A DNA stretch of 5,092 nucleotides from Pseudonocardia sp. (lineage in GTDB: Bacteria > Actinomycetota > Actinomycetes > Mycobacteriales > Pseudonocardiaceae), in NCBI GenBank assembly GCA_030453005.1, contig JAKDLE010000284.1:1-5092 (forward strand). Reading direction: 5' to 3'. Both the position numbers and the translations under genes were made by a program. Within the stretch, counting starts at the first letter, position 1; every line of letters begins with the position of its first letter. Of this stretch, positions 1 through 4,818 are shown in pieces. The notes under the pieces were generated by a model. That model made no database searches, was not told the origin of the DNA, and saw only the letters and a program-made list of their open reading frames with translations.

Positions 1-5
1 CCGTT

Positions 6-22
6 CACCCTGTCGGAGCATA
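6..22 (-). promoter_or_regulatory. Possible divergent leaderless promoter and start codon
   Basis: Read on the minus strand, a TATGCT hexamer (22-17) fits the actinobacterial -10 pattern TANNNT. It is followed 8 nt later by GTG (8-6), with no Shine-Dalgarno between them. This geometry matches the two plus-strand leaderless promoters at 93-106 and 1887-1901. No good -35 hexamer is visible. None of the three plus-strand frames has a stop codon in bases 1-105, so no rightward gene ends here, which is consistent with a divergent gene. Only three codons would lie in the window, so the product cannot be identified. Confidence 0.35.
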
Positions 23-66
23 CCGATCGGGGCCGATCGCGCCCCTTCGCCGGTGGTGGGGGCCAC

Positions 67-92
67 GGCCGACCGCCCGCGGGCGGTCGGCC
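67..92. repeat. Perfect 26-bp GC-rich palindrome upstream of the Fur-family gene
   Basis: The left arm GGCCGACCGCCCG (67-79) is exactly mirrored by its reverse complement at 80-92, with no unpaired centre. It ends one base before the probable -10 element of the downstream gene, so it covers the spacer and -35 region. That position suits a repressor operator. As RNA it could also fold as a hairpin, so a terminator for a gene left of the window is the alternative. It does not resemble the AT-centred TGCAA-N5-TTGCA Nur box I recall from Streptomyces. A second, smaller inverted repeat (CGATCGG 24-30, CCGATCG 33-39) lies just upstream. Confidence 0.6.
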
Positions 93-106
93 TACCATCG
101 GCGCGG
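93..106 (+). promoter_or_regulatory. Leaderless promoter of the Nur-like gene
   Basis: TACCAT at 93-98 matches the TANNNT -10 consensus of the main actinobacterial sigma factor. Seven bases separate it from the GTG at 106, so transcription would begin at or next to the start codon. There is no Shine-Dalgarno in that gap. The -35 region is poor: CCGACC at 69-74 has three matches to TTGACA at 18-bp spacing and lies inside the palindrome. The leaderless reading is an inference from spacing. Confidence 0.55.
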
Positions 107-591
107 TGGACACCCCGTCTCGGCTCGACACCGCAGGTGAGCGGGCGCACGCGGCCCCGGATCCCGCCGGGTCGCCTTCCGTTCTGAAGCGCACGCTGCA
201 CCAGCGGGGGCTCCGGATGACGCCGCAGCGCCAGCTGGTGCTCGACGCCGTCCGTGACCTCGGACACGCCACCCCGGAACAGATCTGTGCGCAGGTGCAG
301 CGGGCCGCACCCGCCGTCAACATCACCACCGTCTATCGCACCCTGGACCTGCTGGAGAAGCTCGGACTGGTCCGGCACACGCACCTCGGGCACGGTGCAC
401 CGAGCTACTCCCAGCAGGAGCACCAGCACGTGCACCTGGTGTGCCACGTGTGCGGGGCGGTCATCGAGACCCCCTCCGATCTGATGAACGACCTCGCCGA
501 ACGACTGCGGGACGCGGCGGGTTTCGAGCTCGATGTCACGCACCTGGCCCTGTCGGGCCGCTGTGCCGACTGTGTGGAGGACGAATCGTGA
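106..591 (+). CDS. nur: Fur-family metal-dependent repressor, Nur-like (nickel uptake regulator)
   Basis: A 161-residue cytoplasmic DNA-binding repressor of the Fur superfamily. The winged-helix domain spans about residues 28-100 (LHQRGLRMTPQRQ, then NITTVYRTLDLLEKLGLV) and a dimerisation domain follows. Compared with Streptomyces coelicolor Nur as I recall it, the Ni-site histidines H70/H72/H126 correspond to H91, H93 and H146 here. The second-site histidines H33/H86/H88/H90 correspond to H54, H106, H108 and H110, so all seven are kept. C113/C116 and C153/C156 form the two CxxC pairs of the family. In Streptomyces, Nur with nickel represses nickel uptake and the iron superoxide dismutase gene. 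The GTG is the only in-frame start upstream of the domain, giving a roughly 25-residue disordered, Ala/Pro-rich head, longer than in S. coelicolor. ATG at 217 would cut into the DNA-binding domain. The gene overlaps the next by GTGA. Zur or Fur are less likely alternatives. The family is certain; nickel specificity is inferred from residues. Confidence 0.85.
   Translation: MDTPSRLDTAGERAHAAPDPAGSPSVLKRTLHQRGLRMTPQRQLVLDAVRDLGHATPEQICAQVQRAAPAVNITTVYRTLDLLEKLGLVRHTHLGHGAPSYSQQEHQHVHLVCHVCGAVIETPSDLMNDLAERLRDAAGFELDVTHLALSGRCADCVEDES
576..581 (+). promoter_or_regulatory. Strong ribosome binding site for the ygfZ-like gene
   Basis: GGAGGA lies six bases before the GTG at 588, inside the last codons of the Nur-like gene. 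It decides the start of the downstream gene, whose frame is otherwise open much further upstream (to a GTG at 441). The start overlaps the previous stop as GTGA, a typical translational coupling arrangement. Confidence 0.8.
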
Positions 592-1736
592 CCACCGACG
601 ACGCGACGACGGACCCCACCTCCGACGAGTTGGCGCCGGACGCGCCGGATGTGGACGCCGGGGTGGCCGCGCACCGCGGCGACCCGTTCGTCGAGCAGCG
701 GGCGATGGCCCGATCGGCCGCCGTGGTCGACCGCAGCCACCGCGGGGTCATCGCGGTCCCCGGCGAGGACCGGCTGAGCTGGCTGCACATGCTGCTCACC
801 CAGCACGTGAGCGAGCTCCCGTCCGACACCGCCACCGAGGCACTGATCCTCGACCTCCAAGGCCGCGTGCTGCATCACATGGCGGTGGCCCACACCGCGG
901 AGACGGTCTACCTCGACACCGAGCCGGGCCGTCTCCCCGAGTTGCTCGACTACCTGACGAAGATGGTGTTCTGGTCCAAGGTCGAGCCGCGCGACGCCAC
1001 CGCGGAGCTCGCGGTGCTCAGCGTCGTCGGCCCGGACACCGAGGCGGTACTCACCGCGGTCGGCGCACCGGTGCCGCCCCACGGTGGGGACCAGGGGCCG
1101 CACGGCGGGGCCCAGCTGCCGCACGGCGGGGCCCTGCCGCTGCCCGACGGCGGGGCGGTGCGGCGGATGCCGTGGCCCGGCGTCGACGCCGCCGACCTGC
1201 TCGTGCCGCGCGCCGAGCAGGAGACCTGGTGGCGGCGCCTCACGGCCGCGGGCGCCCACCCCGCGGGCACCATGGCCTTCGAGGCCCTGCGCGTGGAGTC
1301 GGGGCGCCCGCGGTTGGGCGTCGACACCGACGACCGGACGATCCCGCACGAGGTGGGCTGGATCGGCTCCGCGGTGCACCTGACGAAGGGCTGCTACCGC
1401 GGACAGGAGACCGTCGCGCGCGTCGCGAACCTCGGCCGCCCGCCCCGGCGGCTCGTGCTGCTGCACCTCGACGCGGGCGACGAGCACCTGCCGGTGCCCG
1501 GCGACCCGGTGCTGCGCGAGGGCCGGGCCGTGGGGCGCGTGGGCACGGTGGTGCAGCACCACGAGCTCGGTCCGGTGGCGCTGGCCCTGGTCAAGCGCTC
1601 GGTTGCCCTGGACGCCGACCTGACGGCCGGACGGGACGAGCGGGCCGCCCCCGCCCGCATCGACCCCGACTCGGTGCCCGCCGAGGACGCCGCGCCGCCC
1701 CCCGGTCGCGCGGCTCAGGGCGGCCTGCGCGGCTGA
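588..1736 (+). CDS. ygfZ: YgfZ/GcvT-like folate-binding protein
   Basis: A 382-residue cytoplasmic protein of the YgfZ family (related to the GcvT aminomethyltransferase fold). In E. coli YgfZ uses tetrahydrofolate and helps build or repair certain Fe-S enzymes. The family signature K-G-C-Y-x-G-Q-E is intact at residues 267-274, including Cys269. It is preceded by the conserved ESGRPRLGVDTDDRTIPHEVGW-like stretch (about 237-258). The N-terminal GcvT-like half covers about residues 45-160 (LDLQGRV at 88-94), and a C-terminal barrel follows from about 285. The first 35 residues are acidic and the last 35 Ala/Pro-rich; both look disordered. Residues 164-190 are an unusual PHGG repeat (separate entry). 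The GTG start is fixed by the GGAGGA site and the 4-bp overlap with the Nur-like gene, making a two-gene operon that ends in the hairpin after the stop. The family is certain. The E. coli role is carried over by homology. Confidence 0.9.
   Translation: MTTDDATTDPTSDELAPDAPDVDAGVAAHRGDPFVEQRAMARSAAVVDRSHRGVIAVPGEDRLSWLHMLLTQHVSELPSDTATEALILDLQGRVLHHMAVAHTAETVYLDTEPGRLPELLDYLTKMVFWSKVEPRDATAELAVLSVVGPDTEAVLTAVGAPVPPHGGDQGPHGGAQLPHGGALPLPDGGAVRRMPWPGVDAADLLVPRAEQETWWRRLTAAGAHPAGTMAFEALRVESGRPRLGVDTDDRTIPHEVGWIGSAVHLTKGCYRGQETVARVANLGRPPRRLVLLHLDAGDEHLPVPGDPVLREGRAVGRVGTVVQHHELGPVALALVKRSVALDADLTAGRDERAAPARIDPDSVPAEDAAPPPGRAAQGGLRG
1077..1157 (+). repeat. In-frame 21-bp tandem repeat coding for PHGG units inside ygfZ
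   Basis: Residues 164-190 read PHGGDQG, PHGGAQL, PHGGALPL, PDGGA. Units start at bases 1077, 1098, 1119 and 1143, a 21-bp period with one 3-bp lengthening. The core DNA word is about CCGCACGGCGGGGCC. The repeat falls between the first GcvT-like subdomain and the next conserved block, a likely surface loop. The length is a multiple of three throughout, so the reading frame is kept. The three histidines might bind metal, but nothing here proves it. Confidence 0.8.
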
Positions 1737-1776
1737 GTCCGGGCGGCGGAGAGCCCGGCCGGGTCGCCGTCCGGAC
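1737..1776 (+). terminator. Probable terminator of the nur-ygfZ operon
   Basis: Directly after the ygfZ stop, 1737-1749 pairs with 1764-1776 in a 13-bp stem (11 Watson-Crick and 2 G-U pairs), closed by a 14-base loop that itself contains the palindrome CCCGGCCGGG. No U-run follows (ATTCGCGC), as is common for actinobacterial hairpins. Position and stability support termination; the lack of a U-tract keeps this an inference. Confidence 0.65.
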
Positions 1777-1863
1777 ATTCGCGCGTGAACGGAACGTGGT
1801 GGCTGTCGGCGCGTGATCGAACAGCAACCTCTTGACCCGTCGATCCAGATGATGAGACGCTGC

Positions 1864-1900
1864 TCCCGTATCGCGGGATCTGCGCGTAGCGTCATCCGGC
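1864..1900 (+). promoter_or_regulatory. Leaderless promoter of the MFS gene with a small inverted repeat
   Basis: TAGCGT at 1887-1892 fits TANNNT and stands 8 nt before the GTG at 1901. No Shine-Dalgarno precedes the start, so a leaderless transcript is likely. The -35 region has no good hexamer but carries a short inverted repeat, TCCCG (1864-1868) and CGGGA (1874-1878) around a 5-base centre, which could be an operator. The rest of the 164-bp gap holds the upstream terminator and about 85 bases in which I recognise nothing. Confidence 0.5.
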
Positions 1901-3175
1901 GTGGACGCACCCCGATACCGGTGGGTGGTGCTCGCCGTCGGCACCGCTGCGCAGGCCGCCACCGCCGCCTACTTCCTGGGGCTGGCGGCCGTCACCCCGG
2001 CCCTGCGCGCGTACTTCGACCTCGATCTCGCCGGGGTCGGGCTGCTGATCGGCGCGATCTCCGTGGGGCTCGTGACCACCCTGATCCCGTGGGGCGGTGC
2101 CGCCGACCGGTTCGGCGAGCGCTGGGTGATGACGATCGGCCTGCTCGGGTCCGCGCTGGCCCTCGCGGCCACGGCGTTCGTCGCCGACCCGCTCGTCGCG
2201 GGCGGGCTGCTGATGCTCGCCGGGGCGTCCGGCGCGTCGGTCAACGCAGCCAGCGGGCGCGCGGTGATGACGTGGTTCCCGGCGCGCAGCCGCGGGCTCG
2301 CGATGGCGGTGCGGCAGACGTCGGTGCCGCTCGGGGCGGCGCTCGCCGCCGTCGCGCTGCCCGCGATCGCCGCGTCGGGCGGCGGGGCGGGTGGGATACC
2401 GAAGGTGTTCGCCACACTGGCCCTCACGACCCTGGCGGCGGCCGTGGCGGTGGCCGTGGCGATCCGCGAACCCCCCGACGCGCCGGTCCGGCTGGCCCGG
2501 CCCGTGTCCCGGGCCCGCGAGGTGCTGACCGACCGCAGGCTGCAGCGACTGAGCCTGGCCGGCCTGCTGCCCGTCGTGCCGCAGTTCCTGGGCTCGGTGT
2601 TCCTCGTCGAGATCCTGCACGAGGGCCCGATCACCGAGGGCGGGACGCTGTCCCTGGCGACCGCGGGCGCACTGTTGGCGCTGACCCAGGTGCTCGGGGC
2701 CGCGGGTCGGCTGGGCAACGGCGTGTGGTCCGACCGGGTCGGGAGCAGGCTGCGGCCGCTGCGGATCGTCGCCGTCGCCGTCGCCGTCGGGTTCGCGTCG
2801 GCCGCGCTCCTGCAGCCGGGTCCGGTGTGGTTGCTCGCCGCCGTGCTCGTGCCCGCCGCGGCGCTCGCGATCAGCTGGAACGGCCTGGTGTTCACCGCGG
2901 CGGGCGAGCTCGCGCCACCGGGTCGGGCGGCGACGGCGATGGCCGTCTCCAACACCGCCAACTACGTGGCCGCCGCGGCCACCCCGGTGGTGGGTGGCCT
3001 CCTCGCCCAACTGGCGGGGTGGCCCGCGGTGCTCGCTCTGGGGGCGGTGGCGGCCCTCGCCGCCCTGCTGACGCTGCGCCGCCTCGCGGAGCCGGTCACC
3101 GCCCGGCCGACGACGACCGCCGCCGGACCCGCGCAACGTGACACCGGTAATGCCACGTCGCACGTCGGGCCATGA
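1901..3175 (+). CDS. Major facilitator superfamily transporter, 12 transmembrane helices
   Basis: A 424-residue inner-membrane secondary transporter. Hydrophobic segments fall at about residues 7-31, 44-64, 76-95, 98-118, 138-158, 168-188, 215-237, 251-271, 285-303, 308-328, 347-369 and 373-393, matching the two six-helix halves of the MFS. The loop 2-3 motif A is seen as WGGAADRFGERWV (64-76), with a degenerate copy in loop 8-9 as GNGVWSDRVGSR (272-283). RQTSVPLGAALAA (138-150) in helix 5 is typical of small-molecule MFS_1 permeases. The GTG start puts six residues before helix 1 and sits 8 nt after a -10 element; there is no RBS. A 30-residue Thr/Ala-rich tail ends the protein. It is set apart from ygfZ by a terminator, so it is probably its own transcription unit. 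The substrate is unknown. There is no His-rich tail as in nickel exporters of the NreB type, so nothing beyond proximity ties it to Nur. Confidence 0.88.
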   Translation: MDAPRYRWVVLAVGTAAQAATAAYFLGLAAVTPALRAYFDLDLAGVGLLIGAISVGLVTTLIPWGGAADRFGERWVMTIGLLGSALALAATAFVADPLVAGGLLMLAGASGASVNAASGRAVMTWFPARSRGLAMAVRQTSVPLGAALAAVALPAIAASGGGAGGIPKVFATLALTTLAAAVAVAVAIREPPDAPVRLARPVSRAREVLTDRRLQRLSLAGLLPVVPQFLGSVFLVEILHEGPITEGGTLSLATAGALLALTQVLGAAGRLGNGVWSDRVGSRLRPLRIVAVAVAVGFASAALLQPGPVWLLAAVLVPAAALAISWNGLVFTAAGELAPPGRAATAMAVSNTANYVAAAATPVVGGLLAQLAGWPAVLALGAVAALAALLTLRRLAEPVTARPTTTAAGPAQRDTGNATSHVGP

Positions 3176-3265
3176 GCACGGTACGGTGGTGCCAGGACAT
3201 TGATGACATGAATGGGGCCGCCGAGACATCCGGCCGCCCCTTCCCTGTTGTAAGGGGGACCAGCC
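3176..3265 (+). promoter_or_regulatory. Leader of the DUF3073 gene with SD and possible SD-masking hairpin
   Basis: AAGGGGG at 3252-3258 is a good Shine-Dalgarno, 7 nt before the ATG at 3266. The bases CCCCTT (3237-3242) can pair with AAGGGG (3252-3257) across a 9-base loop and would hide this site. An upstream GGGG (3214-3217) could compete for the same CCCC. TACGGT (3182-3187) fits a -10 pattern and would give a leader of about 75 nt, but no convincing -35 is present. The MFS stop is at 3175 and I see no terminator after it, so readthrough is also possible. Confidence 0.4.
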
Positions 3266-3469
3266 ATGGGGCGCGGACGAGCCAAGGCCAAGCAGACGAA
3301 GGTGGCCCGGGAGCTCAAGTACAGCTCCCCCACCATGGATCTCGACGCGTTGCAGCGTGAGATCGGCGTCAGCGGTGGAACGGTGCTCCACGAGCCGGAG
3401 GCCGAGGTCGACGAGGTCGACCCCTACGCCCCCGACGACGATGGGGACGACACGTACCGCAGGCGTTGA
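3266..3469 (+). CDS. DUF3073 small conserved actinobacterial protein
   Basis: A 67-residue soluble protein of unknown function. The start MGRGRAKAKQTKVAREL, followed by KYSSPTMDLDALQREI, is the hallmark of the DUF3073 family, found throughout Actinobacteria and often beside purM (in Mycobacterium tuberculosis I recall Rv0810c next to purM). The N-terminal 18 residues are strongly basic. A short helix-like middle follows (about 24-35), then an acidic tail (EPEAEVDEVD and DDDGDD, 44-63) closed by YRRR. This charge split suggests nucleic-acid or protein contact, but no function should be assigned. The start is set by a clear Shine-Dalgarno. It is convergent with purM, so it shares the neighbourhood but not the transcript. 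Confidence 0.88.
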   Translation: MGRGRAKAKQTKVARELKYSSPTMDLDALQREIGVSGGTVLHEPEAEVDEVDPYAPDDDGDDTYRRR

Positions 3470-3473
3470 GGTA

Positions 3474-3503
3474 GGCGCGGTGCCCCCCCCGGGGCACCGC
3501 GCC
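3474..3503. terminator. 13-bp perfect hairpin terminator after the DUF3073 gene
   Basis: GGCGCGGTGCCCC (3474-3486) is fully complementary to 3491-3503, with a CCCC loop. It begins 4 bases after the DUF3073 stop. No U-run follows. Placed between convergent genes, the symmetric stem could work in both directions, protecting each gene from antisense readthrough. The eight-C run at 3483-3490 spans the stem end and loop. Confidence 0.75.
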
Positions 3504-3558
3504 CTCACCGTCCGCGTGACTCTCGACACCTCAGCACGCCGTCACGTCGGAAGGCCCC

Positions 3559-3576
3559 GCCGTCGCACCCGACGGC
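3559..3576 (-). terminator. Probable purM terminator hairpin
   Basis: GCCGTCG (3559-3565) pairs with CGACGGC (3570-3576) around a 4-base loop, 16 bases beyond the purM stop in the purM direction. On the minus strand it is followed by GGGGCCTT and lacks a U-tract. It is weaker than the hairpin at 3474-3503, which lies further along and could act as a backup. Confidence 0.5.
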
Positions 3577-3592
3577 TCTTGGACGACCGCGC

Positions 3593-4711
3593 TCAGAAGC
3601 GCGGGTGGTCGCCCCTCAGCTCGACACGGGGCTCCTCGGCGTCGCCGACCCGCTCGACCTCGCCGAGCACCCAGGCCGGGGTGTGCCGGGCGGTGAGCAC
3701 GGCCATGGCGCGGTCGACGTCGTCGGGCGGCAGCACCGCGACCATCCCGACGCCCATGTTGAACGTCTTCTCCATCTCCGTGCGCTCGACGCGGCCGCGG
3801 GACGCGATCAGGTTGAAGATCGGGTCCGGCGTCCAGGTGCTGCGCGCGACCGTGCCGCGCACCCCGTCGGGAAGCACACGCTCCAGGTTGCGCCCCAGCC
3901 CGCCCCCGGTGATGTGGGCGAAGGTGCGTACCCCGGTCTCGGCCGCGAGGGCCAGGCAGTCGCGGGCGTAGATGCGGGTGGGGGTGAGCAGCTCCTCGCC
4001 CAGGGTGTGTCCGAACTCCTCGACGTGGCCGTGCAGGGTCATCCGGGCGATGTCGAGCAGCACGTGCCGGGCCAGCGAGTAGCCGTTGGAGTGCAGCCCG
4101 GAGGCGCCCATCGCCACCAGGACGTCGCCGGGGCGGACCCGGTCGGGCCGCAGCATCGCGTCGGCCTCCACGATGCCGACACCGGTGCCGGAGAAGTCGT
4201 AGCCGCCCGCGTCCATCAGCCCGGGGTGCTCGGCGGTCTCGCCACCGAGCAGGGCGCAGCCCGCCTGCACGCAGCCCTCCGAGATCCCCTTGACGATGGC
4301 GGCGATCTGCTCGGGCACCACCTTGCCGACCGCGATGTAGTCCTGCATGAACAGCGGCTCGGCTCCACACACCACCAGGTCGTCCACGACCATGGCGACG
4401 AGGTCGAGCCCGATCGTGTCGTGCTTGTCCAGGGCCTGCGCGATGGCGACCTTGGTGCCGACGCCGTCGGTGGAGGCCGCGAGGACGGGATCGGTGTACT
4501 TGCCGATCCTCAGCGCGAACAGCCCGGCGAACCCGCCGATGCCGTCCAGCACCTCGGGGCGGCTGGCCATCTCCGCGAAGGGCCGCAGGGCGTCGACGGC
4601 GCGTTCCCCGGCGTCGATGTCCACCCCGGCCGCGGCATAGCTGGCACGTCCCGAGCTGCTCACAGGCCCGGACGTGGACGCCGATGCGTCACCCGAGGTG
4701 GTCGGTGGCAT
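3593..4711 (-). CDS. purM: Phosphoribosylformylglycinamidine cyclo-ligase (AIR synthetase)
   Basis: A 372-residue cytoplasmic enzyme for the fifth step of de novo purine synthesis: FGAM + ATP gives aminoimidazole ribonucleotide (AIR) + ADP + phosphate. Hallmarks of the AIRS/PurL ATP-binding fold are in order: SYAAAGVDIDAG (24-35), the phosphate/Mg loop STDGVGTK (80-87), LLGGETAEHPG (154-164), GASGLHSNGYSL (202-213), HITGGGLGRNLERV (266-279) and FNMGVGM (317-323). All look intact. The ATG at 4711 gives a 23-residue Ser/Thr-rich head before the conserved start and has only a weak purine-rich site upstream (GAGAGCGAG). A GTG at 4663, giving MSSSGRASYAAAG, is a fair alternative that fits the family's usual length better. 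It lies 92 bp after purF on the same strand, probably in one transcript, and ends converging on the DUF3073 gene. Confidence 0.96.
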   Translation of the reverse strand: MPPTTSGDASASTSGPVSSSGRASYAAAGVDIDAGERAVDALRPFAEMASRPEVLDGIGGFAGLFALRIGKYTDPVLAASTDGVGTKVAIAQALDKHDTIGLDLVAMVVDDLVVCGAEPLFMQDYIAVGKVVPEQIAAIVKGISEGCVQAGCALLGGETAEHPGLMDAGGYDFSGTGVGIVEADAMLRPDRVRPGDVLVAMGASGLHSNGYSLARHVLLDIARMTLHGHVEEFGHTLGEELLTPTRIYARDCLALAAETGVRTFAHITGGGLGRNLERVLPDGVRGTVARSTWTPDPIFNLIASRGRVERTEMEKTFNMGVGMVAVLPPDDVDRAMAVLTARHTPAWVLGEVERVGDAEEPRVELRGDHPRF

Positions 4712-4803
4712 GGTCGTTCTCGCTCTCGGCGCCGCTGAGGCGCGATGTCAGGGTGGGGTGGACCAGGTACTACTGGCGTTCGAGTTCTACGGGCGTTCGA
4801 GTT
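4712..4803 (-). other. purF-purM intergenic spacer
   Basis: The 92-bp gap between purF and purM has no TANNNT element with a matching -35, so purM probably depends on the purF transcript. It holds most of a 17-bp tandem repeat (4775-4818) and a small inverted repeat, GCGCC (4729-4733) with GGCGC (4739-4743), about 20 bases before the purM ATG. The purM Shine-Dalgarno is weak. Confidence 0.6.
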
Positions 4804-4818
4804 CTACGGGCGTTTGAG
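4775..4818. repeat. 17-bp tandem repeat spanning the purF stop codon
   Basis: GGCGTTCGAGTTCTACG occurs at 4775-4791 and again, without mismatch, at 4792-4808. A partial third copy GGCGTTTGAG follows (4809-4818, one mismatch in ten). On the coding (minus) strand each full copy contains CGTAG; the TAG at 4806-4804 in the first-read copy is the purF stop. Because 17 is not a multiple of three, the repeats do not keep a reading frame. Confidence 0.85.

Noticed and set aside
106..591. Assignment of the Fur-family protein as Zur (FurB)
   Set aside because: The LVRHTHLGHGAPSY segment and the spacing of the His cluster match Nur much better than the Zur sequence I recall from M. tuberculosis. Without a tree this is a preference, not a proof.
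1832..1837. TTGACC as a -35 element for the MFS gene
   Set aside because: It is a good hexamer, but no TANNNT lies 16-19 bp downstream, and it is about 49 bp from the TAGCGT -10 at 1887, so the spacing does not work.
405..1910. A 501-codon open frame on the minus strand opposite nur and ygfZ
   Set aside because: It is Arg/Gly/His-rich, has no recognisable motif and lies opposite a clear YgfZ with an intact signature. Long antisense frames are expected in such GC-rich DNA.
2762..2800. GTC-GCC trinucleotide repetition in the MFS gene
   Set aside because: It encodes the Val/Ala-rich helix 9 and is explained by codon bias. A similar run occurs at helix 6.
1901..3175. The MFS protein as a nickel exporter controlled by the adjacent Nur-like regulator
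   Set aside because: There is no His-rich C-terminal tail or other metal-binding motif, no Nur box at its promoter, and a terminator separates it from the nur operon.
3172..3360. A 62-codon frame whose ATG overlaps the MFS stop
   Set aside because: It overlaps the DUF3073 gene in another frame, has no Shine-Dalgarno, and its sequence resembles nothing known to me.
1892..3529. A 545-codon open frame on the minus strand opposite the MFS and DUF3073 genes
   Set aside because: It has low-complexity Arg/Gly/His composition, covers two well-supported genes and runs through the strong hairpin at 3474-3503. It is a codon-bias shadow.
3605..4738. A 377-codon plus-strand open frame opposite purM
   Set aside because: PurM on the other strand has every family motif. 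This frame has a repetitive Gly/Val/His-rich composition and no start signals.
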